Shown: piece after piece, positions 42,393-53,264 of the stretch
Numbering within the stretch: the stretch's first letter is position 1
How the letters are laid out: every line of letters starts with the position of its first letter
Source of the DNA: Dicyema japonicum
Taxonomy: Eukaryota; Dicyemida; Rhombozoa; Dicyemidae
Direction of reading: 5' to 3'
NCBI GenBank assembly: GCA_011109175.1
Contig: RDEW01000010.1
Span: 877,426-941,425, forward strand
Length of the DNA stretch: 64,000 bases
The notes under the pieces: model-generated
Seen by the model: the letters and a program-made list of their open reading frames with translations, nothing else
Told to the model about the DNA's origin: nothing
The model's database searches: none
Program-made: the position numbers and the translations under genes

Positions 42393-45300
42393 TTTTTTGG
42401 TTGAGGTGGTGATTTCCCTCTTTGAAAATATGTCTTCTTCGCGCTTAATTACTCGTTGTGCATTCTCTCTTGGTACTTTCAACACTCGAGGCTTGAAGTT
42501 CATCACCAAAAAACATCAACTCGCACGTGATTTATCTATCCATGGTGTCAGTATTTGCTGCATTCAAGAGACAAAGATTACAGCATATTCTATTACGAAA
42601 TTGGATGATTACTAATGATCACTTTGGAGTCTGACTGCCGACATTATGGTCTTGGATTTGCGGTTCACAGGGATCTTTACGACCGTGTGACGCGTATGGG
42701 CTGTCTCGGATCGTATTGCAGTCATGCAACTGAAGTTTGGAACAAAGCCCAACTCTGTTATTTCTATCATCAATGTTTATGCTCCGACCGCTGTCCGGGC
42801 TGATGCCAATCCTGAAGAACTTGGTGCGTTTTACTCATGTTTGACAGGGACATATGACTCACTTTCGTCGTCATATCTGACGTTTATTGGTGGAGACTGG
42901 AATGCCAGAGTTGATAAAGTACGGAATGGGGAGACTTGTATTGGATCACATGCTCGGAATCGTCGAAATTCCTCCGGTGTCTCATTGGTTCAATTCTGCG
43001 AATCCTACAACTTATTTATTACGAACACTGCTTTTGAACACCCAGCAAGACATAAGACTACCTGGACTGGTTCACGAAAGGACAAAAATGGCAACTTGAT
43101 TAAAATATATAATCAAATTGATTATATCTTGTGCAGAAGAAGGAACAAAAACCTAATACGAAACTCGAGATCATACGATGGGCTTGAAACATCAAGTGAT
43201 CACAAATTGGTGATCACTCGGTTCTCTTTGGGAAGTTTGTACAAACCTGGAAGATATGGAAAAACGGAATTCGAAAGATTGGATACAGAAACTCTAATAA
43301 GCAATGAAATAAAGATGAAAGAGTATGGCGAAAAACTCAGAAAGGAATTAAGCAAGATGAATACAAACAATAGTGCACAGGATTTGTGGAATGACGTTGG
43401 AGTTGCAATGAAGAATACCGCGTCGTTGGTTTTGGGGACTACTCACAAAAACAAATTCAAATATAACAACGAAGAAATATCATACTTATCTTCAGAACAA
43501 AAGAATTTGAGGATTAGAATTAATAATTCAAATATACCGAGTCTAAAAAAGAGCTAAGGATAGTTCGTAACTCAATTTTAACAAAAATCAAAAAACTTCA
43601 AAAATATCAAGTAAAAAAGGAAGTGGAGGAACAGGTCGATGAAATCAAGAAATATAAGAACGGATCCAAAATGTTCAAAGCCATTCGGATTATTAGCAAA
43701 AAGAAACGACCAGGGAATATTGTTATTCACGACCAACATGGACGATCAGTATTGAATGTTATTGAAAAGGCGAACATAGTCTCTTCACACTACTATGACA
43801 TCTTTAACAATCAAGAAATTGAAAACAAATCTCCAATAACATCAACGGCTCCTCTTAACTGCCCCATTATTATCGCGGAAACTATCAAGGCAATAGGAAA
43901 ACTAAACTACAGGAAAGCGGCTGGTCCTGATAATATACCTGCAGAGTTAATAAAATGTGGACCCACTGAATTGGGTGAAATAATCACCATCATACTCAAT
44001 AAAGCATTTGAAGACAAAAACGATCTTGGAATTGGGAGAGGATGGCTAATTCCAATACCAAAACCTGGGAAACCTAGAGGTCCGCAAACAGTCTAAGACC
44101 AATAATTCTATTATCGGTCTTACGGAAAACCCTCTCTATCATTGTATTAAATCGAATCAAAGGGAAAGTCGACAAATTCTTATCGCCTGGACAAAGCGGT
44201 TTCAGGGAAAAAAGATCAACCGCCGACATAGTATGGACGCACAGATGGTCTGGCGCTATATGTCAGAAATACAAAAAATGCATAGAAGTTCTGGGGATCG
44301 ACATGAGTCGTGCATTCGACTCTGTACACAGGGGACTACTTATTAACATTCTGAATACATTTCTAGACACGGATGATGTTAGAATTATTTCCTTGCTCCT
44401 AGAAGATACTCACCTGGCTGTCAAAATCGGAAATACCGCTTCCAATTTTTTTAAAACCACTCGGGGAGTTCCACAAGGGGATTCGTTGTCTCCTATTCTA
44501 TTTATTATTTATCTTGAGGCTGCACTGAGGGATTTCAGATTATCCATTAAAGGACAATATTATGAGTTGATTTACGCAGACGATCTGGACTTTGTATCGG
44601 ATGATTCTGAATTTCTCAAGTACATAAACGAACATCTTCCTAACATTTTCCAAAAATGGTTCTTGATAAACACTGACAAAACGGAATTTACATCATTCAG
44701 CCGTGCAGAGAGGATATCCGACGAGACGTGGAGAAGACATAAAAGGTCGGATCGCTCTTGGGGACGAGGAAGATGTAGCTCGACGGAAAATCCTTGCATC
44801 TGGTGCTTTCAGAAGCCTATCTAAAATATGGAGTTCGGGAAGAAGACTTTGTGGAAAAATAAAGCTTATGATATACAAATACTTTGTTGTGCCCATCCTA
44901 ATATATAACTGTGGGACATGGGGTTTGTCTAAACGGGCAATGGAGTCTATTGACAGTTTCGACCGCAGTATGCTTCGGAAGGCACTTAATATTCACTACA
45001 AAATGAAGATCAAAAACGAACAATTATATAAGTTGAGCAAAACAGAACCATTATCTATGGAAATCAGAAGATCGAGATGGAGACTGTTTGGTCACATTCT
45101 GAGGATGGACATGGATGTCCCGGCAAATCACGTAATAGATGAATATTTCATAGAAAAAACAAAATCATTCCGAGGAAGGCCTAGAAAACCTTACCTATCA
45201 CGCTATATGAAGACCTAAAAGCCATAGACAGGGAGTTGAAAACAATGGATGACCTCTATGAACTAAGAGATCTTGCGAAACGGAGAGGCCTTCGGATTCG

Positions 45301-45393
45301 ATTGGTGCAAAGGGTGGCCGGCGCGGCACAAGGGAACCTTAATCGACTTTTGTTTTTTATGTGTTCTCGGCAGTGCTGATAATAATAAATAAT
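42393..45393 (+). mobile_element. Full-length RTE-like LINE (family 1), second copy
   Basis: It starts with the family box TTTTTTGGTTGAGGTGGTGA, ends GATAATAATAAATAATAATT, and is flanked by AATTAAGATAG (42382-42392) and AATTAAATAG (45394-45403), an imperfect target duplication. It interrupts the endonuclease of a family 3 LINE. EN: GTFNTRGLKFITKKHQ, CCIQETKIT, FIGGDWNARVDK, NQIDYILCRR, SSDHKLVITRF (42430-43557). Linker and fingers: KKRPGNIVIHDQ, YRKAAGPDNIPAELIKCGP (43623-44096). Palm: DMSRAFDSVHRG, GVPQGDSLSPILFIIYLEA, LIYADDLDFVSDD (44303-44824). C-terminus: RSRWRLFGHILRMDMD, FRGRPRKP (44703-45218). A handful of frameshifts. Confidence 0.9.
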
Positions 45394-45403
45394 AATTAAA
45401 TAG

Positions 45404-45794
45404 TATAGGGATTCTTGTTGTAGAACTCAGTGATATCTGTAGAACAAGTCTCAAGATTCTTGGAGTATATACATCCAACACTAATCCATACTCCGTCGCA
45501 ACAAACGTCCATGCTTACAAATTCACACAATACATCACAAACGACTTTTGGATTACAAATTTAAAGGCAGTCCCGGTAGAAAATAGACGTTCCCGCACCA
45601 GCAACTGCTCCAGCCTTCCATAAAACGTCCACAGAATTGTATCCAGTCATTATATTACTCTTCGCTTTCTTTAATTTCGTCTCATAGACCACCAAGATGT
45701 CGATCTTTGAAGCCCTCTCAAGTAGTGCTAGTTCATTATGCCTTTTCCATAGAGATCGGGCATTCACACTCACTATTTTTAGTCCTTGCTTCAA
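45404..45794 (-). pseudogene. Family 3 LINE ORF2 5' part (endonuclease start)
   Basis: Minus strand from 45794: LKIVSVNARSLWKRHNELAL, KIDILVVYETKLKKAKSN, AGAVAGAGTSIFYRD. This is the APE endonuclease start, continued at 42392 after removal of the RTE insertion. No ORF1 was recognised upstream of it. Confidence 0.75.
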
Positions 45795-46589
45795 ACATTT
45801 GGATGACTTTGCTTCTTAAAGCCAAGGTCACCATCGATTATCTGTCTTATCTGTCAGATAAAGACGATGTGAAGGAATTTTGCGATAGATCTCGATAATT
45901 TTATATTACTGATATCGGATCCGGCGGTATATGGTAGCTGTCGCACAAGTATTGAAGGCTTTATACACGAATTTGCATCATATAACAAATGTTCTTCATC
46001 TTCTTGTCTAAAATAAGAGGATAATTTAAGGATGTGGATTTTGTTGAGAAGTTTTTCTTTATTGGAAAAATTATTATCTAAAGAACGAAATTTTAAAAAA
46101 GAAAACGTCTCTAATTACATTATTCTATATTTTAGCACTCTTTTCCCATGGGAGAGTGTCAAATACCTTCCCTGGGACGCCACCTGTGTGGATTGCATCT
46201 CTCCTTCCAGTCTCTCAAAGACAGCAACTGACTCAGGCTCAGCTTCGGAGAAGGTTGAGATCCTAAAGATAAAAAATACGCATGTCTTGGAGGACAATTA
46301 TCTTCGAACCAGTGGCAGTTGAAACGTCATGAATAATTAGAAGCAGGTCACTGACCCTGCTAAACAGGATCGGCTCGCTCATCGCGAAGAAGGAAAACGA
46401 TAGGAGAGAAGGAGCTGGCTCATTGGGCGCATTTCTTTGCAAATCGTAAGGGAAATGCGTTTTCAATTATGAGAGCAGCCAGCAGTTGCTAACTGTTAGT
46501 TTTGGCGTTTTTCTTTTGTAAAAAATAAAAATTTTTAAATATTTATTTATCAAACAATAAGTAAAAGTAATTCTTTTATAACTCAATCT
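45795..46589. other. Unassigned
   Basis: A 96-codon + frame (46032-46322) and a 67-codon minus frame (46263-46466) show no domain. A 29-nt GT-AG interval (GTCTCTAATTAC...TTTTAG, 46110-46138) has the size of host introns here, so a host exon cannot be excluded, but neither the spliced nor the unspliced frame resembles a known protein. Confidence 0.3.
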
Positions 46590-46690
46590 TCTGTTCTTGT
46601 GGAAATTACTGCCCAAGGTAGGATTAAACCAACGACCTTTATACCTTCAGTTAAAGTTCTTCCGCTGAGATACTTGAGTAAGATTTTGAT
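46590..46690 (-). repeat. Possible second tRNA-like SINE head
   Basis: On the minus strand GTATCTCAGCGGAAGAAC resembles an A box region and GGTTTAATCC a decayed B box at tRNA spacing. No body or duplication was identified. Confidence 0.3.
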
Positions 46691-46699
46691 TAGTTTTTT

Positions 46700-46805
46700 G
46701 TCATATTAAAAAAAATTTGAAGCCAAAAAGGTCAAAATTTGGAATTTTTAAAGTCAATTTTTAATGTCAAAATTACCGATTTATAAAGTCAAAAATTGCC
46801 CTAAT
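46700..46805. mobile_element. hAT-like terminus, third subfamily
   Basis: Ends AAAAATTGCCCTA (46801-46805 region), the same terminus as at 4674 and 9005, but the subterminal motif is GTCAAAATT repeated four times, not GGCATCTAAAA or AGCACTTAAAA. The left end was not found. Confidence 0.4.
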
Positions 46806-46859
46806 GATGACTCGTACATACAATATGAAATGTTATTTACCATCAGGCTTCGACGTCTG

Positions 46860-47116
46860 ATCTATTGACATGGTGTATGTATTATTACTAAAACACTATT
46901 CAAGAAATAATAGTCATTAAGATTTCTCTTGTTTCCAGATCTGACCGACCAATCTTGTGCTCTCTTATAGATATTTTCAAAATTTCCCCTGGTTAACAAC
47001 ATTTTTATTTTCGATAGATTATAGTCGAGGGAAGTAGTTAAGATCATTCTTGGTCTTCCTTGATATTTTCCCACTAATTTCTGCTGTGAAATAACTTTAT
47101 AGATGAATACGTTCAA
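46860..47116 (-). pseudogene. RTE-like LINE C-terminal remnant
   Basis: Minus strand YQGRPRMILTTSLDYNLSKI then KRAQDWSVRSGNKR matches F.GRPRTTL...DLN.. and the LR.LA.DR..WK pattern of family 1. No other part remains. Confidence 0.55.
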
Positions 47117-47939
47117 TTTTCAGAGTTTTTACTGATTTTTAGAATTATCTCAGATAAAATAATTTTTGATTAATACAATCTTTTGATAAATAGGCACACA
47201 TTTGATAATTGGTGTTGAATTTTTTCAATTCATCATTTACCGAGAAAATTAAACTTGAATATAGACATTCTAAATTGAGAAATCAAATGAATAACCAAAT
47301 AATACATCCCATTGACCTGACGCCATCCCCATCGAAATACCTATTATGTTTGGTGAAGTATTTCGGTATATTAACCACTAAGAGAATACTTATTGGTCTG
47401 AAATTAAATAAAAAAATCAAGAAACATAGTAAACCAATCTAACTAATGCCATCTAAACTTGTTTGAATAACACCCTCATTTTGACCCAATGCTCATTCCT
47501 CGAGCTAATATAAGCACGTGTTGGGTTAAGAACCCTATTAATATCGTATGACGGAAGATCCCACGATTTTGCCAGTCAGGGATTCCAAAAAAATAATGAG
47601 CGGCAGTTCTTTCTAAAAGTCAATCACTTTTTCATTCTGTACGCCATTTTCATAGCTGCAATCTTTTGAGCATCTGTCCATGATATTTATACTTATAGGG
47701 ATTCTCGACCATTAGCGTCATTTTCCCGATCAATCTAATCATTAACATTGAGATAGAGGTAAATAAATTTTTTGGATAAAAAAATCTTAAAACTCACAGA
47801 GGTCAGATTTCAGTATTTTAAAGATATGTGGAAGATCTGTTTCAGGATCTTCTGCCTATATTCCTGTAGGGGTCATTAGAACCAGAAATTGAATCAATGA
47901 ATAATTTTTCTGAAATCCTTAAATAATTTTTGTTATTAA
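47117..47939. other. Unassigned
   Basis: AT-rich; a 77-codon frame (47209-47442) is unremarkable. GGTTAAGAACCCT near 47523 faintly resembles a hAT end but has no partner. Confidence 0.35.
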
Positions 47940-48110
47940 GAGAGAATTGAAGACCCGATCTTTATTTTTGATAATGTATGTATTCACCAGTATACGGACA
48001 TTAAAGAGTTGATTGAAAAAGAAACCTCCATATTCCATATTTACCCTCTTACTTACCATTTCTCAATCCAATTGAGAATTTTAGCACATAGAAAAAGTAT
48101 GTTTCCAGAA
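47940..48110 (+). pseudogene. IS630-like transposase DDE fragment
   Basis: The + strand reads IFDNVCIHQYTDIKELIEKE then IYPLTYHFSIQLRIL, matching the (I/V)xDNxxxHxxxxVKELIE...LPPYSPxLNPIE block of IS630/DDE_3 transposases, with the first catalytic Asp of this block (DN) retained. It is degraded beyond that. Same superfamily as 13960-14430. Confidence 0.5.
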
Positions 48111-48912
48111 AAGGGGCTGAAAATGATGAAAAATTAAAAAGGTTGTTTTACCCTTAAAAATTTTTTAGCCTTAAAAAAATTTAGTGACGCTATTTTTTAT
48201 AATAATAATATGTCAAGGCGCTACGCGTTACATAATGCTAGAATTTACAATTTCAAGCATTTTTATAAAACTTTACCCATGTTTTTTCTTATTTATTATA
48301 TTTAAAATGAAAAAATTCCAACTTAAATATTTTTGGGAGGCGAAACAATTTTTAAATTTTAAATAGCATAAGGCATGTTTTATAAAGTTAAGCTGATGGC
48401 TCTGTGTTTTGTTAAAACAACCCAGAAATATCATGATATAATGAAAATATTGGAAGAAAAGGGGGTCGATCTAATGAAAAGACAAAAAAATCAGAATATT
48501 TTAAGAAAGTGAATAAAAAAATGGATGTACATCAATCCAAATATTCATTTATTATTGGTGATAAGGTAATTCTAATTTATTAACATTTGTAAAAAAGGTC
48601 AGAGTTATGAAAGATTTTGGGACTAATCCATATTTACCCTTTCAAAATTTGAGTCTCCATATGGTGAAAGTGTAATAATAATAATTTTTACATGATCTTA
48701 ATCTTAAATTAATAAAAAAAACTTTTTTCCCAATATCTTTGTTAAGAAGCGTTTGCAGCTCTGGGAAATACCCAATAAACCTCATTCCAAAATCGGCCAG
48801 ATTATTCTCGTAGATTTTTACTTCGGACTTAACGTTAAAACTCAGCCAGAAGCATTTATAATTGTTTTTATATATAGTAAAAAATAATTTGTAAACAAAA
48901 TATAGTTATAAA
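48111..48912. other. Unassigned; one suggestive minus-strand open stretch
   Basis: On the minus strand 48895-48700 stays open as YKCFWLSFNVKSEVKIYENN then LADFGMRFIGYFPELQTLL. It looks coding in composition, but I do not recognise it, and it is cut by the RTE insertion at 48913. It could be a host exon or part of another transposon. Confidence 0.3.
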
Positions 48913-50040
48913 TTTTTTTGGTGAGGTGGTTACGTGCCTCGTTTCTTAATTGAATAAAAGTTGAGAAAAATATCTAAAAAGCTAAGGGTACAAAGGGATG
49001 CATCTCGTCTAAAGCTCTTTACGTTCAATGCTAGAGGCTTATCTACGACCTGGTCGAGGAAGATTCTCTGTGACGACTTGGAGAGATACGACGTATCCAT
49101 TGGGTGCCTACAAGAGACGAATGTTACTTGTAGTCTTGATGAGAACTATGGCGAATATCGAATAATTTGTCTACCGAGTGACTCAAAATATTATGGACTT
49201 GGATTTGCCATCCACTCAAAGTTTCCGACTTCCACGACTTCTATTCAACACTGTTACGGACGTACAACGAATATGAGTCGTCATCACTAATACTCATTGC
49301 TGGGAATTTGAATGCAAAAGTCGGTATGAAGAATAACCCGGATGATGTTTTCTTGGGAGAACATGGACGTGGAATAAGAAATTTACCCGGGACAATACTT
49401 GGTCACTTTTGTATGGCAAACAACCTTTTCCTATGTAATACTGCATTTACGCATCCTGCCTGCCACAAAATTACGTAGATGGGGAAGCGAAGAAACTCAT
49501 AGGGAAAGCTGGTCCCAATATACAAAATAGATTATTTCATATGCCGGGCTAAAGACAAACACCTTCTAATAAATGCACTTTCATTTGAATGCTCGACGAC
49601 TGTCAGCGCTTAACCCTGAAAAAACATGCCATCAAATAAAAAAGTGTCAAAAATCACGAATTTGAAAAAGTCAGAGACGACTACGCGACTGAAAGGCTAA
49701 TTTCCAAACCGGAGACTATCGAGAGATATTAACAATACATTCAGACTCATTTGCAAGACGTATTGGTGGACACCTCGTTAGAAGACTCCTGGAAACGCAC
49801 AAAGGATGCGATCAACGAAGCAGCTGAGGCATCTCTTGGCAAAAGGGAGAATAGTAAAATGCACCTGAAGGCTATTCATCCAGAAGTTCCTGAGCTTGCG
49901 AAAAGTTTAAAAGAAATAAACATGAGAAAATCAAATGCCACTGACGCCAATACGAGAAAAGCCCTTCAGGGCGAATGGCAACGTGTCAGAAGAAAAATAA
50001 AAAGTCTGAACAAGAAGCTTTTCCTAGAAGTAATATTTTA
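48913..50040 (+). pseudogene. RTE-like LINE 5' half
   Basis: The family 5' box TTTTTTTGGTGAGGTGGTTA opens it (48913). Then LFTFNARGLSTTWSRKILCD, IGCLQETNVT, YYGLGFAIHSKF (48961-49290), IAGNLNAKVG and GRGIRNLPGT (49300-49390), and the linker KTPEDSWKRTKDAINEAAEA to LNKKLFLE at 50033. 3' half absent. Confidence 0.78.
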
Positions 50041-50089
50041 TAACTTGATCTATTTGAACTACGGAACTTTTTATAATTTTTTCAACAAT

Positions 50090-50580
50090 AAATGACTTTT
50101 AAACACTTATCCCTTGATGACATATCTGTATTAAAGAAGTCGTATTTTTTGGATATTATGTCGATGCTTGAATATTGGATAAAAACAGACAAGTTGCATT
50201 ATCCATCAGTAATGTTATTTTTATTCTTTCCTCTCGTTTCTTTGTTAATACGAGATAGCCAATTTTCAAAAATACTTTTTGTCATCAAACCTTTGGAAGC
50301 ATCTTATTTAGTGCCAATGGCATTAGATTTATTACTCTCAATCCTCCGGGCGACCTTGATTTTTATCAGCTGATCGTGTTTCTTCTTAAAGATTTTGAAT
50401 TTTATATGAAATTGTTTTTTAGATCGGAAAACCAGCCATGCAATAAATTATTTCTTAGAATGCCTATTATCAATTTTACAAGCACAAGTTTAATTTGGTC
50501 CATTAATCGAAAAACCTTTGAAATTTAGAGAACGAAAAATTTCATAAACTTCCGTATTTAATTGGTTCTCATTTACCTAA
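50090..50580 (-). pseudogene. pogo/Tigger transposase remnant
   Basis: On the minus strand, about 50240-50100 reads EERIKITLLMDNATCLFLSN then, after a stop, YPKNTTSLIQICHQGISV, matching the LLxDNAxxH...FLPPNTTSLIQPxDQGVI block of DDE_1 transposases, catalytic Asp included. Near 50440 LHGWFSDLKNNF matches the GWLxRFKxRHGI end of the CENP-B-like DNA-binding domain. Not obviously the same copy as 26-856, which holds the C-terminus. Confidence 0.6.
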
Positions 50581-50599
50581 TTTGACGTAGAGCAGCCTT

Positions 50600-51000
50600 C
50601 ACATAGGATTTCTTCCCTTTTCTGTTAGGCTTCCTTTAGAGATGCCATACATCTCACAAATAAATTCATATTTATACAGATCTGACTGTATTTTAGTACA
50701 TATTCAAATTTTTCTCATTTTGATTTAACTGACTGTTCATACCCCTTATAAATTTTCTAAGACAAATTTAAAAATTAAGAATTATCATTACTTATAAGAN
50801 CACATGGGATTTCTTCCCTTTTCAATCAGGCTTGTTTTAGAGATGCCATATTTCTCACAAATAAATGCATATTTATACAGATCTGACTGTATTTTAGTAC
50901 ATATTCAAATTTTTCTCATTTTGATTTAACTGACTTTTCATACCCTTTATAAATTTTCTAAGACAAATTTAAAAATTAAGAATTAGCATTACTTATAAGA
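50600..51000. repeat. 200-bp near-identical direct repeat around a single N (50800)
   Basis: 50600-50799 and 50801-51000 are the same length and differ at only a few positions (ACATAGGATT versus ACATGGGATT; CTGTTAGGCTTCC versus CAATCAGGCTTGT). The N sits exactly at the junction. Confidence 0.9.
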
Positions 51001-51068
51001 TTGAACAAGCTTTTAAACAAATATGTTAGTCTTTCGTTACTAATTTCCAATTTGAGGGTTTACAAAAT

Positions 51069-51357
51069 CCTTTTCACGAGAGCCATAATATTTATAGGCA
51101 GGACACACATTCTATTTAAGTAAAAAACAGTTAATTTTAACTAATCGTAAAACCAAGGAATGATCTTCACTACTTTTTTTTCTTGTGTGTGGGTCCTTTC
51201 TAGAGAATCCAGTTCCGCAGTGAGTATCCACGTCACTCGTCAAATCCTTTTAGCATCGTAGATGCGTGGAACCTTCCACCAGGTGAACAGCAGCGAAAAT
51301 CGAACCCGTAACCTAAGTCATTTTAGCCCGACACCTAACCACTATGCCACTCGGCTC
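51069..51357 (-). mobile_element. tRNA-derived SINE, second complete copy
   Basis: Minus-strand head GAGCCGAGTGGCATAGTGGT contains the A box TGGCATAGTGG (51339-51349); the B box GGTTCGATTTT is at 51296-51306. Body and tail match 8206-8513. Flanks GGGTTTACAAAA (51056-51067) and GGGTTTATTACAAAA (from 51358) may be an imperfect target duplication. Confidence 0.82.
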
Positions 51358-51455
51358 GGGGTTTATTACAAAAAAAATTTCACTATTACTATTGAAATGA
51401 TAAAATCTCCACAAAATCAAGATTTTCCCTAAAAGAAGGTCGGACTGTAAAGGTA

Positions 51456-52205
51456 CTACGGAGGGTTGTCTGTAAGTGTACAATAAAATATCCAGTCCGT
51501 ACTTTTGTAGTTAAATTGTTTAGAAAACCTCCACCAGTTAAAGTATCTCTCATGATATTCAGAAGAATGACATTGTGGTCGCTTTTTGAGTTGTAAGTGA
51601 CCGATCAGGTCTATATTGCTGCTTAGCCGGGAAAACAAAGCGTGATTTCTGGAGAAGTTAGTTGGTGTGACTTCTTGAAAGCGGTTCTTGTATGTTTTGA
51701 CGGGTCTTTCATAACCGTGAAAAGTCCTGTCTTCGATAGTAGTAATTTTCCTTTGTATTGGATGGTTAACTCGCCTTCCATAGAAAGTGTTTGGCGTTGA
51801 TGTCCCCACCAATGATCACATCATTCAAAAAAACCAAAGTGGATAAATTGGGCATAGCGTAGTACTTCGGACAACACAAGGTAATATTTCTATATTTTGT
51901 TCCTAGTGAGATTTCGTTGACTTCAGCAACATCATCGTCTCCCAAGATATTCTTCACCACTTAAGTAATTTCCACACATTTATGGTCTTTCCGATAGAAA
52001 TGGGTAGGTCACCACTTCGCTTCTTCTTCCGGTTAGTCCGTATTGATTTGTATCCAGGAAACGGCTGGGTAGGACTGTTTAATGAGAGTTTCGCCTTTTT
52101 AATCAAAGCCACGTCGATCTTCAGCTCCGCCAGGAGAGAATGCAGTTCCAATATTTTGTCCCTCACTCCTTTGACGTTTGGTTGTAGGACCGTTGTCCAT
52201 TTCAT
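51456..52205 (-). pseudogene. Jockey-like LINE endonuclease (fourth LINE family)
   Basis: The minus strand from 52205 reads VLQPNVKGVRDKILELHSLL then AELKIDVALIKKAKLSLNSP and FPGYKSIRTNRKK, the N-terminal APE motif series with NG..K..EL...L.EL.IDVALI.E.. typical of Jockey endonucleases (E of QETK replaced by K). Farther on, VIIGGDINAKHFLW (51766-51960) and NHPIQRK. Frame is broken repeatedly. It differs from families 1-3. Confidence 0.6.
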
Positions 52206-52384
52206 AGGTTCCTTCTGGGAAGTTGTAAATGAAAGTGCGTTCCGCCTGGGAGACAGTATCCTCGGAGGTAAATGTTTAATGCACTTTTTATGTATTGATT
52301 CTAGGATGGCTTATATCTTTCATACTACTAAGAGGCATTCCAGTATATTGACCCTCTCATTTGTTTGAGGTAAGAAGGGTTCTA

Positions 52385-52620
52385 ACTGATTTTTCCGAAC
52401 TCGTCAATTCTCCATAAACGAAAGTTTGAGTCAACCCAAGCATTGTTAAATTTCCTGTAAGCATCCTGGTTGTCCCGATCGCGTGAGGCCAAGAATATGT
52501 CGTCAACATAAGTTAGCATGATATTAATTTCAACTCCCGGTATAAGGATGTCGGCCAGAAATAAGTTGTATCATCAATTAGGCTTTCCAGAATAGATAGT
52601 TGAGTTGGTGAAGTTCCAGA
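52385..52620 (-). pseudogene. Jockey-like LINE RT motif C fragment
   Basis: Minus strand INIMLTYVDDIFLASRDRDN followed by FNNAWVDSNFRLWRIDEFGK: a YVDD catalytic motif with the usual following helix. It lies downstream of the ZCRB1 gene end and in front of the endonuclease piece, so its order is inverted relative to an intact element; it is probably a separate fragment. Confidence 0.6.
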
Positions 52621-52689
52621 GTCGCTTATGTAAGCAGGATAAATAAATCTTGAAAAATCGATAAAAAGTTAATATTTTGAAAATAATAA

Positions 52690-53169
52690 TCAAATTTTCC
52701 TACATCTTCTCTTTGGCAGTGGTCTGTCTCCAAGTAAATTACGGGGACATTCATAACTGGTGTGTCCAGAGCACTTACAAATAAATCAAAATCAGACCCC
52801 ACATTCAAAACAGACCTGACAATCTGTGTAAGTCCTGTGTTGTGAGAACTCTTCTCCTCTCCCGTTATCATTGGCCAGTCTGCATTTCAAAGTTCCGTTA
52901 AGACACTAATGTGTTTGCGGAAATTAACTAGTTTGTTGTCCAGTTTAATAATAGCCTTCTGGGCTGATTTTGCTTTATTGAAACAAACGAAGGCGACTCC
53001 CTCACTCTTTCGAGTTACTTTGTCCTTCAAAATGGTGATCCTGTGGTTTATGTAAATAATACTTATTGATCTTTCCGTATTTTGATAATATTTGATGCAA
53101 GTCGTTGTTTGTAAGACAAAATGGCAGATTTGATAAATAAATTACAGAATTGCTAGCACTTTGACTCAT
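52690..53169 (-). CDS. ZCRB1: ZCRB1 homologue (U11/U12 snRNP 31K): RRM plus CCHC zinc knuckle, three 22-24 nt introns
   Basis: Component of the minor (U12-type) spliceosome. Start [17 protein letters not shown] at 53169. [23 protein letters not shown] (RNP2 and the ZCRB1-specific LTNNDL), [20 protein letters not shown] and GVAFVCF (RNP1). After the [18 protein letters not shown] matches the DNGRAAEF motif of ZCRB1. The zinc knuckle [14 protein letters not shown] has CX2CX4HX4C spacing, then [14 protein letters not shown]. Introns 53041-53062 (22 nt), 52906-52928 (23) and 52774-52797 (24), all GT-AG; the spliced frame is exactly 137 codons including stop. The acidic/lysine-rich tail of vertebrate ZCRB1 is missing. 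The next intron-like GT (52697) leaves a chance of a further 3' exon. Confidence 0.9.
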
Positions 53170-53190
53170 TTATTTTAAATAGTTAATTAT

Positions 53191-53202
53191 TCTATATATA
53201 TA
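53191..53202 (-). promoter_or_regulatory. Possible TATA box of ZCRB1
   Basis: TATATATATAGA on the minus strand starts 33 nt before the ATG at 53169. It is part of a roughly 27-bp unit (AGTTAATTATTNTATATATA) present twice in tandem at 53181-53230. Confidence 0.4.
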
Positions 53203-53264
53203 ATTTAAATAGTTAATTATTATATATATTATATATTAAGAAAAGCGGATGAAACAGAATTTTT

